Shown here: one piece after another, positions 1 to 11,857 of the stretch
How the letters are laid out: each line of letters begins with the position of its first letter
How positions within the stretch are numbered: position 1 is the first letter of the stretch
NCBI GenBank assembly: GCA_019843655.1
Contig: JACDQD010000003.1
Coordinates: forward strand, 27,702,224 to 27,766,223
Length of the DNA stretch: 64,000 nt
From: Lethocerus indicus
Lineage: Eukaryota; Arthropoda; Insecta; Hemiptera; Belostomatidae
Direction: 5' to 3'
Notes under the pieces: model-generated
What the model was told of the DNA's origin: nothing
Database searches by the model: none
Seen by the model: the letters and a program-made list of their open reading frames with translations, nothing else
Position numbers and translations under genes: made by a program

Positions 1-3000
1 GATAGGCATAGACAATATTTGGACCATTTTAAAAACTATTATGAATGATCGCCCGCAGATAACGATGTTGCATGGTTGAATAAATAATAATTTATAATAT
101 TTTATAAATTTAATTTATTAAGAACAGATATTTATAGTCGAAGCATTAATATAAAATAAATGAGTCAGTGAATATAACTCTTTCCTAATTTATAATATGT
201 GGAAATACAAATATTAATTTCATTATGAAATATCGGTTAATTCAGATTCAGTGTTACCGCGTATGGATTTTAACGAATTTTTAATTGGGACACTGCGTTC
301 TCGTACCGTTAATGTTAATGCATTCCGGTGTGTGAGGTTTGAGGGCCATCTAAGGAGAACTGGTAATAAATGCTCCTTAACGGCTCTTTATGCGCCTTAA
401 ATTGCGCCACCTTCCTCTCTTGGCCACCTTCAAACGACAAACAAACCCAACTCAGATCTCAATCAAGAATCTGTTTTTCAGTACTTATACGTTAATTTTG
501 TCCACTCTCTTTTGACTACCCTTATTCTGCTTCGATCCTGCATTGTGCATACCTCTCATTGCAGGTCAACTTCTTGGTTGTTCTATTCCGTTTATATATC
601 GAACTGGTCCCCATCTAATTTGTACAAACGTAAGGTCTAAAAGTAGACACGAATGAATGTTAATATATCGTCGATGTTAATACATTGGAATAACAGTTCT
701 CAAAAATTTGGGCTACTACTCAGAATGGGTACCCGGCTTATTCAGGATTTTCTATCAATGACGACAACCTTAGCCGCTTGTCATAATTTTTTCATTGTCT
801 CCGTATCTCAAATTGGCACCAACTCGTACGCCGAATGACTAAATTCCTATGCGTAGGTTTTGTCACGATTGTCCTGAGATAATTTGGACCTCATTGTCAT
901 TCATCGCACAGAAGACAGTAATTGAGGGCGAGACATTTAATTGCGTTAAAAGGAATAATTCAACTGCGAGCCCGCTACGACTGAGGCTGTTCTTCCGACC
1001 AATGTTGTTTAATTGAATCCGAACCGGAATTCGGACTCACAGACAAACGGCCACAATTACCGCTTACTCTTCTAGGCGAATTAGTCATATGAATATCAAT
1101 TCCCACCAATTTCATCAGGATACCTAGTTTTGACTTATTCCGTGTTTTTATAAATGAAGAATAATTGCTGAAAATGTGTCTTCTGGAGCCCACGATAGAT
1201 TTAGGAGATGGAAATATATTACTCCCCAAAAAATCCTAAATTTACAATTATGCACCTCGTAAAGCATGATCTAATTGATTCTAATTGTTATATGTCATAT
1301 TTGTTAAAAAGATATTTATTATTTTCGAATAAAATTAAGTTTCCATCAGTGATATGGATATATATGATACATATGAACGATTCCGGTTTAGTACAGCTAA
1401 TTCCATCTATTTCTAGTGGGTTTTAATTAATTTTGGTGTATGTTGTCAGTTTTGTTCCATTTTGTTAATTTTTATTCCGTTTGGTTCATTTTTATTCTGT
1501 TTTGTTTCCTTAAACGATTCATTACTGCGTTTATACAACAGGACGTAAGTGATAAATAAAACGTTTATTCGACATGTAACTTGAGTCATACGAGTACAGA
1601 ATAGTACAGTATTGTCCAAAACTATGTCAAAAGCATTAGGGCTACAAAGGAACTACTACCTGTTCAGCATTCTTTCGCTTAAAATGCATGGTAATCAAAG
1701 CAGTACAGCTAATATTGTTGAAGGTGCTCAACTTACACAGTCGTTAGTTGCACTCGATTATGTAATTCTGCAAATAACATCATAAAGTATACGCCGTGAA
1801 AACTTTCTCAGAAGTCCCAGTTCCTGTTACTAAACATCGGTTTTGGGTCACTAGTACAGTTTTATTCTAATAGAATTATAAAATATGAGCATATTTTTCT
1901 CTTATTCGGAAGTCATTTTGAGTTAGGGGTTCTTCAGTGAAATGAGATTTATTACATTTCTTTATATAATCCAAACGGTCTTCATTTTGTGATAAACTTG
2001 CCAGTTGTTTTGTTCCAATTAATTCTGGATTCAGCCAAGATAAACTGAAGCGATCATAAACCAATGCGAGTAGAGAGCAAATTGATTGTATTAAGTTGCC
2101 AGATAAGTATAACTACCGGAAACGGACCGATAAACAGAACTCAGAAGTAAGAGTATGAATCCTAAATATAACATCTCCGAGGACAAAGGAAAATCTGTCT
2201 TGTTAATTGACGTGTCCATTGATTCCAATTATAACAAAATTGATTAATTACCGCCAATTATACCGATGAATCTTTCAAACAACGCTCTCAATATTGAGGC
2301 TAAGATGAAATTCAGCTCCGATCGAAAAATTATTACACATTCAATAGAATCAATTGTGAATCTCTTCTCTAATTAATGCGACAGATTCAAGAGGGAATTA
2401 TTACTACTGCGCGGTAACACTAACTCATTTTTGCCCTTTAAGAAAAGGATAAATCGCATCCTCTCTTGAAACGCTAAACAGTTAAAATACTTATTTTGAT
2501 GTGATTTATGATAATCGGACGAAATCGCAGTGTTACGTGCAGTGGTGTTTTTCCATTAAAATAATTCTGTATTTCCGAATACATAAAGTTGGCACATAAA
2601 GTTGACCAATGAACAATTATTGTTTGTAGAAATATCATTGGTGTTGAACTTCCAATTTACTAGAATGCAGAGTTCAGTCTCATACATAATTCAGCGATTT
2701 AACGAGAGCAACGTAATTATATACTTAGTACTTAATTTAATTATCTACCGTATTTTTCTTCAGTATTACAGTTTTTGATTTTTTAAACTTCATATAATGT
2801 GCAATGTCTTGTCGTATGTTTTATTTTCATTTAAGATGCCTGTTAAATATTTTTTATTTGTAAAAGATGTATACCTGTATAATATTTGTTTAACACCTGC
2901 TTAAGCAGTATATGGAAGCTCTTATCGTTTAACAATTGTTTATTAGCATTTAACAATTTTGCAAATCATAAAATCTGCATTGCAGTATTTTATAATTTGC

Positions 3001-6000
3001 CCTCCGTGTTTTGAAGAATGAATAGAGAAATTAACTGGTCATTATGGATTCTTTATATATGCAGAGCTGGGCTTCATTCATCAGCGTGTCGTCCCTTTAA
3101 TTCTTATTGCGGTTTCGTGGTCGCGTTTAATGGCTACGTTTAAACTGGACAAGTTAGCGAGTCATCCGGTTCTGAACGCCGTCACAGAGAGAGCGTTGGG
3201 ATTCCTGGAGTCCGAAACCATTACAGGAAATTCGACTCGAGCCGGCACATACAAATGGGGCCGTTCGCCGTACAAAGTTGTATTTATATAGCAGTTGTCT
3301 TTATTGTGCCAAGGCGAGCGTTAGAGGAGCCCCGTCGCCCGTTCCGAGAATATGGGAAGGCCCCGCGCACCTGGGCTCATGGCTGTATCTGTTTTAAACA
3401 CTTTTTAAATGGAAGCCAATCTTCCAGTATGTGGAAAGTTGACAATTTACTTGACCATAAAAAACGGGAAGAATCAATCGAAGGATAGGTCGGTAGGATG
3501 AGAAACCAATTTTGTGGCCACGTACTGAGATAAAAATATGACTGAAAATTAGTATTATCCATAATTAATTTAGTATGAAAAAATAAAAAAATATTCTTTA
3601 TTATAACACGATAATTATCGTGTAGTCAATTCCACTAAGCGCGTTGGTTAGGGTATGTCATAGTGTGAGAGCGTTTAATTTTCATTGTTGCTAATTAATA
3701 ACAGTCCTTGTGATAACCGGAATTTTTAAGTCTAATCTGGAAGCCCGGTCAGTTTGTTCTATCTTAATGGCAGAACTTCTATTTTTGGTCAGGAGAAATC
3801 CGGAGCCGGTCTAAGAGGGTCAACCAGTGAATGATGAAAACGGCTTCCCTGGAATTGTATCAAAACCTCTGTTAAAAGTTGGGTTTTTATATTTTTCCAT
3901 ATCCGATTAGATTTTCTGCCTGGTAATGGCTATTATTTTTTTAGTAGAAAATGCAAGAAATAAGTGTATGAAATTTATATTAATAGGAAGGAATAGGAGA
4001 GGAGGTATTGATTTAGATAAAATTTAAATCTAAGGGGAAATGTAAAAGTGATCTGAAATAAATCTATTCATCAGGTTTATTTACCAATGTAACGTTCTTA
4101 ATTTCTATATCTTTAAAAGAATAAACGCCCTATAATCAAGTACCTAATGTTAAAGCCCATAGTAGGCTAAACATATAACAATGTTAAATATTATTTCCTC
4201 AAGTTAGAGTGGAAGTGTATTAGCATGTGTTCATTTCGATAGAGCACACCGATAATTGGTAGTCTAGAAACAGCTGGATAGGATTATGCAAAACAAGGCG
4301 AAGCCAAGTGGTGAAACGGGGTGTAATTAATTCGTAAAAGGAAAATGACATTGATGGTAATTTTGTCAAAATAAAATAGGCCAGGTGCAGCGAACCGACA
4401 CATTTTTTTTAATTTTTCAAAACGCCTGAGCGATGATTCATAATTTGTGTCACCTCGCATAAGTCAAGTTTTGAATAATTTAAACTGGTTTACTACTGAA
4501 AATTACTTTTACTTTGTTCCTAAATCGGACAGAGTTTTTAGATTTTAACGCTTGTATTATGAATACTATATTTAGCCTATAATTATTTGTGTTTTTATGT
4601 TACGTGTCCTCAGTCTTACATTTCAGCACCTGTATTGCATTCGTGTACACGGAATAAATCTGGTAGTCTGTATATTCGCATAGCAATTACCAAAAATATT
4701 GACCGAACACCTAAAACTGAGGAAGTAAAAGTAACTTTCTATCGTTTGAGATGCCAATAGCATCTTCATGCTTCAAATTTTTCGTAATTAAGGTTGTATT
4801 GTATCTATTTTACTGCTTGGCGTGATAAGATCTTACTGGAAGGATTCGCGCGGCGTTGTAACGGCGATTTAAGACAATTAATCCGATATATAGCAAGTGC
4901 CTTCCATAGGTTTCCAAAACGCTCTTGGGAAAATCTTAATGCCTTATATATTCCCTATAAATTAACGTTATTTTCTATATTCACTTTTAGTTGAATGTCT
5001 TAATCGTTGTTTAATTTACAATTAATTACATGAATTACTGGAATGAGTACTTCCCTGAAATGCACAGTGTAAATAATAAATATTTATATTTACACATAGG
5101 AGTAGAATAATAGAATAGTTTATAATCATATGAAACCAATTCCGTTTTGGATATATTGTTATTTTTATTTATTTCATTGATTATTATTTTTCTATTTATA
5201 AATTTCATAGTTTCTTTTTATCTTCTGGTATTGAGCATACAACTTCATGCCTCAGGTTATTGTGGTCCCTGAATATCAGGCATAATTAAAACCACAATTT
5301 TAATGCTGATAATAGTTTGCAATATTGAAAAACATTCATTAACGTGCCCTTATTGCAAACGCTGTGCATTCACTTTCCCGGAAAACGACATTGAGTTAAA
5401 CTAAAAAAAAAAAACTGGTTATATCATTTACTTAACAAGAAGTTGCTGAAACCGATTTCGCCGAAGTACAAAAGGTTTCTTTCCGGACACAAGGACAATA
5501 TGGATCCCTAATATGGTAGCTCCGCTTGAGTTCAATCATGGAAGCTTTGTTCAGGAACACGTAACTCATAAAAATGTAAATGTAATACTTTCGGATTTTG
5601 TTGTGAATTCCTCGAATGCTAAAAATTTCTAGCCATATTTGTTTCCATTAATAACGTCTCAACTTTCATGTTGACGTTTAGGTAGACCAGTTTCAACTTG
5701 TCTATCTAAATAGGGTGGTAGGTTCAGATTATATAATTGGCAAATGGTAAGGAGGGGGCCGCAGAGGTTAGAAACATTATCGTCCATTCGACATTTTTAC
5801 TTTCCTCTCGCTTGTTTACTTCATTCTTAATAGTGCTAACGCGGACGGAAACAAAATGATTCATAGTCAATAGGCACGTGTTGGCACTAGTGCACTGTGG
5901 CAACATAGGCTCGAAACGCAAAACTGGTCATGTCCTAGACCAAACAAGCAAGAGCAGACGGTCTATATGAATGTCTCGATGATTACATCATTTCAAATGT

Positions 6001-6087
6001 TTCTATAACTTTTCACGACTATATTTATACGTAATAAAAAAGAAGATTAGCCGTCTCTTTGCAAAAACGCGCTAAAGGGTGCAAGGG
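1..6087. other. Non-coding AT-rich stretch
   Basis: No open frame here exceeds about 85 codons and none has recognisable protein content on either strand. The sequence is AT-rich with scattered homopolymer runs and no clear repeat array. I see no gene, RNA gene or obvious regulatory unit in it. It could be intergenic, or part of a long intron of a gene whose exons lie outside the window. Confidence 0.6.
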
Positions 6088-6225
6088 AAACATAAATTAG
6101 TCCGGCATTCCTGCAGTAGGGTGATCGCTCACCGTGGCGGCCTCCTCCCTCCACTTATTTATTAACCTCTATTGAAGGTGGCTCTTTATTCCGTCACGTT
6201 TTCATCATATTCTTCGGTTGGTTGG
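6088..6225 (+). repeat. Dispersed repeat, copy A
   Basis: About 135 bp that aligns in the same orientation with 11730-11857. The best-conserved part is the stretch around CACTTATTTATTAACCTC followed by TTTATTCCGTCACGTTT. A shared block TGATCGCTCACCG lies upstream and CATATTCTT plus GGTTGG downstream. The copies differ by substitutions and small indels. No terminal repeats, target duplication or coding capacity are evident, so the family is unknown: an old mobile-element fragment or a duplicated regulatory block are both possible. Confidence 0.65.
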
Positions 6226-8985
6226 GGAGGGGAAGGTGCATTCTCCGGTGCCCGAGACCTCATTGTACCCACGACCCGGGTAGACAATACTCTCTGGGCT
6301 GTATTTTCGGCCTCATCTCATCGTCGGCTCAAAGCTGTCCCCTCGACACGCCTATCTCGCTCCTTTCAGACAGGCTTAACCCTTGGCTTACCGACACTGG
6401 AGTGGGCGATTTAAATTTCCGATATAAGAAGAGCCGATCCCAAAATGAAGAGGATACCCGTAAAAAAGGGTACACCCACACACTCAACATTGACAAATAT
6501 ACATGAATTTTTCTCCGTCGAGATATGATCTGGTTGCACAAAAGCAGTAAAAACGATCGTTGTAACCGAAGTTAAAACCGTTCATGAAACTGAGTTTTTA
6601 GTTTATCAAGTTTCATAATAATCGAGAATAATTATGGTAGAAAAAGAGATTGTATTGGCTAGGTGATTCGCATAATTCCTTACATGAATTTTCTTAAGGA
6701 TAATCATTGTATATCTATGAATAGATATAAAAGTAATTCCACATCAATGGCTCGCATTGATTAATAATTATTATTAGGTAGTATCTACATCAGTCCGTGG
6801 AGCTATTAACCGAATTCTTCCTACAAGAAACCTAGGCAGAGTGTTTAATTATAATCCCAACTTTAAATAGCAAATTTTAATCACATAATTTAATTCTGGG
6901 AAGGAGACTTGAACGCACCGCGAACTTAATTTCTAGGGAATAACGAATCTTCCACTCCGAAGTTATAAATTCTTCTATATCATTCAACACGCGTTCAGAC
7001 CAGTTATATGATACGCGTCAATACGGATAGTCTCCAGTAAGAGAGGAACCATATGTTAGATGTCAGGCAATCAGATGGTCGGAGTGGATAGATTTCTCAG
7101 GTCTTGATGTAAACCAATCTAAATCTTCATTAAAATAGGAATTTTCTTAGAGTTATACTAATTATTTTAATTGCAAACGGTTGCTCTAGTTATAATCTCT
7201 GTGTGTATCCGCCAAACAAGGAGGTAATGAACAATGGTTAGGAATGAAGCCGATTTGATAAGAAGATATTTCTGACTTACGAGTAAATTGTCTTAATGTA
7301 CAATACTTTTCAGTAAAGTTCCTGCGAACGCGCCAAAACAGTTCTCGTGTTTGTCCAAGGGACGTCTCGCGAGAGTGCATGCAAATTTGCATAACCAGTT
7401 CTACCTCGCAGTACTTTTGCGTGGGTTAGGAGTGCCGCAGTCATTTCTAATAACAGATGTTGAATGGAAGATTCTGAAACGTTCCGCATTAACCATTTTA
7501 AGATAGCGTAGGTTCATGCGGGGATTTTCATCGTTTATTGGTCACCTGTACCTGTGGCAGTTGTGACTGTAATTTTCGATACGTCTGGACGACTTATCCA
7601 CAAAGAATTTCCAAAGATATATATACGCAGACCTCAGAATTAGTTCTGAAATCAACCGATATTGCTGCAATCTAATCACAAAATTGATTATTTAATCTAG
7701 CGATAATTCACCAATGCTTGATTGGGTTACTCAATTTAGTTAATTTCAGAGTAGGCCGGTGTCGATATCCTGTAAGTCAATTTTCATAGTCGTGCCACAT
7801 TAATCATCGTTTGGAAATACTAACATAGCTAATAATATTCTGCCCTGTACAAGAATCTGTGGCTTGTGTAGGCGATTCAATGAAGACTAGATAGAACATC
7901 CTATCCTATCGATAAGATAATTCATTCTACGTCGAAACAATTTTCGTCGATTCGATTTTAGTTTATACCTCTGTTATGGAAATATTAGCCTTTTCTCTCA
8001 AAAATGACAATATTACATTTCACATCAGGCGTTGAACTGTAAATAAATACAAGAGGGCGTAGTTGAAAATGGGATTGTTGTAATGGGTTTGGCGTCGGAA
8101 ATTAGAGCTGAACGAGTCACTTTCATTATTAGATGTTTTTTTTTCATTATTAATTCCGACGTCCGAATTGCCTAGTCTGCAAAAAAAGGTTTTTGACTAC
8201 AAATGCATCCGTCATCCTGTTATAATTCAAAATAAACCGGCTATGACCGAATTGCCCGGTACAGTTACTGAAGACTCCGAATTAAGAAAAACAAAGTACA
8301 TTTCTATATTCTGGTTTATATTATGACTAATATTTTTCATTAATGGCAAACTAAGCATAAGTGATCGAACGAACTACTTCCCGTGTAGTGTTGAGTTGAC
8401 ACTCAGGTGTACTTCTCCGAAGTTATTATCTGCCATATGTATATATTGATTTTATCATTACTCGCGCCATTTTGTCTGTCCACACGTTTATTTGATCATA
8501 AGCTAGACATGTTTATGCTTCGCGCAATCGTCAGTAGTATTCCTTCAAATAATATAGTGCGGTAAATGTTACAACAGTGATGACCTCGTTATTTTCGTAC
8601 GCAAGGGAATATACATTAAAAACTTTATTAACAATCGATTATGAATTATTTTTATTGAAACATAAAAATATCAAAAGATTTAGTCATAATATTATAATAA
8701 TTTAATAGTAAGGTCCCGTCCATCCGTGATCCTTCCATACAGAAATTCAACAAATTCCACTCCAGAATTACACACCATCCTAATCCTATGGGCCAAACCC
8801 CTGGTCCTGATATCCCAAAAGTTCCTTACAGACGCCACGATGATTTAAATATACGATAATGCTATGTAAGTGTAAATCGGGAGGTGGACGATTTAAAATG
8901 TATTTAGTCGGCGTTAAAAGGTCAAAACGTATCGGGTTAAGGAGGGATGGAGGGTGGAAGGGAGGGATTGGCTCTAGCTGGGGTC
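6226..8985. other. Non-coding stretch
   Basis: The open frames are short (at most about 95 codons) and show no recognisable domains. Most of the sequence is AT-rich. I see no repeat array or splice-flanked coding segment. Confidence 0.55.
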
Positions 8986-9267
8986 GGAGGGTGTGACTGT
9001 GCTGTTTGGAGGGGATGGAGGGGCAACTAGGTGCTCCTGGCCAGCCCACTGGCTCCGGCTCATTCGCACTCTCACTCTCGACAAGTGTCCACACAACACT
9101 CTCTCAACAACCACGGACTCTCTCACTCTCCTTCTATCTCTCTCACTCACTCTGTCCACCTTCAGTAGTCTTTCACACTGTCATTGTGTCTTGTGCCTCT
9201 CAAGTGCATCGACCCGGCGACTCCGCAGGCGCTCCGAGGGCCCGACTGCGTCTCTCTGGACAATCCG
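8986..9267 (+). promoter_or_regulatory. Candidate promoter and 5' untranslated exon
   Basis: A GC-richer patch with a dense CT/CA-rich run (about 9060-9165), which reads as GAGA-type sequence on the other strand, precedes TCATTG with its A at 9183. At +28 to +33 from that A lies CGACCC, which matches the insect downstream promoter element at five of six positions. The segment ends in a strong splice donor, CCG|GTATGT, at 9267/9268. Arthropod promoters often combine GAGA-type sequence, an initiator and a DPE. If this is the first exon of the smoothelin-like gene, it would splice to the acceptor at 33525, giving a 24-kb intron. That link is inference only, because no transcript evidence is available. 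The short open frames across it are not convincing as protein. Confidence 0.3.
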
Positions 9268-11729
9268 GTATGTAGTACACCTTTATTATATCCGTTGAAT
9301 ATAGTTACCGGGTTCCGTTTATTATGAAATCTCCGGTTTACTGTTACTCCAACGCTTCCGTGGTCTGGCGCTCAGTGCCCTTAGAGAAATCCTATTTGTC
9401 GGCTTCACTACATCTCTAGACAGGTTTTGAATATCGCCATTCTTACAATATCTTCCCACTCACTGAATTCGACTAGAACCGTTTCGACTTTTCACCAGGG
9501 TCAGTTGCATTCCGCCAGCAGTGGTGATGGAATGTTACAAGCTTAAACTGGTCTAAACAACCGGAGGGAGAGACTGAAGATAGCAAGAACGATGTCACTT
9601 TACTGTCACTGCGTTTCTTCGCGATTTTCCCCATTCTATCGTCTTACAGTTGCCGGGGTTTCTAATATTACTTTTCTGCATAGCCACAGTTCCGTGACAA
9701 GAACCTCGCGGTATTTCGAATAGAATTCTACTAAAGATGATCAGGAGGAGAAACTGGTCTGGCATAAACAAACGGGAGGAAAAAGGATGTCACACAGTAA
9801 TGCCTTCACTTTTCGTGCCGTATTGTTTCAATGTTTGTCAGCTCATGTCGTATGATAATTAATATTTTCATTTGAAATCATAAGAGCGTTAGAGAGAAAT
9901 TTTGCTTTTCCCTTTTCGAGATATATGTACCGACCAAATTAATAGTGCTAAACGTTTGCAATGTATATATATTGCTACACAACAAAGATGTTTCTTTATT
10001 TGAACTGAGTACCACCATAACATTATTAAACTTCACTAAACTTATTAAACATTATTAAAATTTTGCATCGAAGAATTTCTATTTAACGTAATGCACGAGT
10101 GATGATAGTGATGCGCACTTAAGGTTTTGTATTGCCGATAAGAAGATTCTGTTCTTGCACAGTTGCTCTACACTGTTGTATACAGTGACTGTGCTGACAG
10201 AAGGCGCGGCAACCGAAAGTGGTAGTATGAAGTGAACAATATTTACGATAGCGTGAAGCCCCAGACTAAACAAACTAGCTGGGACAGAGATTAACAGCAC
10301 TCCGCCGTTTCAAATTTGTACAATGGTAAACGTATGATCTTCTTTGCCCTCTTGGAGAGGAGGTTGCCTGCGATTTAAAAAAAAGCACCTTCCCTGTTGA
10401 CATCTGGAAACATAATTGAACTTTACTCCCGAGTGACTGAGAGCTATGATGCGTTTCATATTTCTCTTATCATTGCCCTTATCGCGCCTAAGGCCATTGG
10501 AGACGTGCGGCCGACCCCACGCTTGCTTACTGACGGATGGATCCCGGGTGAAAACTGTCGCGTCAGATAGAACTAGCCGCACTTTAAGCGTAGAAAAGCG
10601 CTAAGAGGCGATGAATGCATTCTGGACCTTCCGCAATCATGCAAGCCTTCATCGATCCGTTGTTGTTAGGGTAACCGGCGTGAGGGAGTCCCCTCACGAT
10701 TTCGGCTTCTGTTCCGCCTGTTCAGCATGGTAGGGGGAGGAGGTAATCTTCAGTCAGCAATAAAAAACGGAACGGGAGGTTCGGCGTTAACCATTCGTAA
10801 TTGTCGCTCGGATAACTAATTAAATGGTGCCTGTGCACAATCCCTTACGTTTGTGTTTGCACAATAAATGCTATCGCAATTTATTCGTAATTTATTCTTT
10901 TCTTCGTTTATTTTAATACTTTCTCTGAAATTAGAGGTCTGTAAACGTCTCCTCATATTCTTGAGCCCTCTTCATCTTAACCTCATCCATCTTCTTATGA
11001 AGAGTTCTATATAAGGAGAAGTTCATTCTTCTTCCTCCTGCTTTCTCTTTTTAGTTTCCTACCAGCAGTAAAAAAGCATATTTTACATTTAACTGTGTTA
11101 TTATATAAAACAAAATATTGTTTCCTTAAAGAAGATAGTTTATTGGTTGTCCGCGGGTTGTATTTATTGACGAATGCAGAAGTATTAAAGAGGTTATTGA
11201 GAGAAGAGAGAGCTTGAAGGGTGGCCGGTAAGAAGCAGAGTGCCAGTGGTATTTCCTGGTAGGCGATTATCCGGCTGAGCCCAGTCAGCCGTTTCGGTTA
11301 TTTGCGGGGCAACGCCGTGCAGCAACGGCTACCCATTGTTGTTACCATGGAAGGCCCGGAGCGCCAAGGTCAGGCCAACGCTCCCCAGGGAATAAGCCCC
11401 GACAAAACCGGTCTTAAATTGACTTACATGTCTGTGACCCCCCGCGTCACCATTGTAGCCGGGATGACGGAAAAAAAATTGCCCGCCGCCTTCACTCGCG
11501 GGTTAATACCCCGGATCATTTCAAGATGTCTGTTTGGGACAGTCCGACGGTTACGATTATCACCGCACTTGCATTTTTCGAGGCTAATATTCTCTGAGCA
11601 CCAGTAAAATACAGTTCGAAAAGGTGGGACGTAATTATGCCGGCATTTACTCCAGGTACAGATCTGTCTCAATCTCAAATAAGCGACCAAATATTCCACG
11701 GAAGAGCGGACGCCATGTAATATGTATGA
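9268..11729. other. Non-coding stretch (possible first intron, part 1)
   Basis: No recognisable coding sequence. A short hairpin with 8-bp arms (CGTGAGGG / CCCTCACG, loop AGTC) sits at 10679-10698. The open frames at 11302-11607 (+) and 11424-11789 (-) overlap each other and have no recognisable content, so I treat them as chance. Confidence 0.5.
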
Positions 11730-11857
11730 GAACCATAAATTTCCTGCTGCAGGATGATCGCTCACCGGAGGAACCACTCCTCCTCCCACTTATTTATTAA
11801 CCTCTATTGATGGCGGCAGTTTATTCCGTCACGTTTCCAACATATTCTTTGGTTGGA
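11730..11857 (+). repeat. Dispersed repeat, copy B
   Basis: Second copy of the repeat at 6088-6225, in the same orientation and about 5.6 kb downstream. It shares the TGATCGCTCACCGG block, the CACTTATTTATTAACCTC block and TTATTCCGTCACGTTT, with small indels between them. Similarity fades beyond about 11860. No target-site duplication or coding frame is visible. Confidence 0.65.

Noticed and set aside
10679..10698. Short GC-rich hairpin resembling a terminator
   Set aside because: It lies in a eukaryotic non-coding region with no adjacent gene. Hairpins of this size are expected by chance.
11302..11789. Overlapping 101- and 121-codon frames on opposite strands
   Set aside because: Neither resembles a known family, and the minus-strand one overlaps a dispersed repeat.
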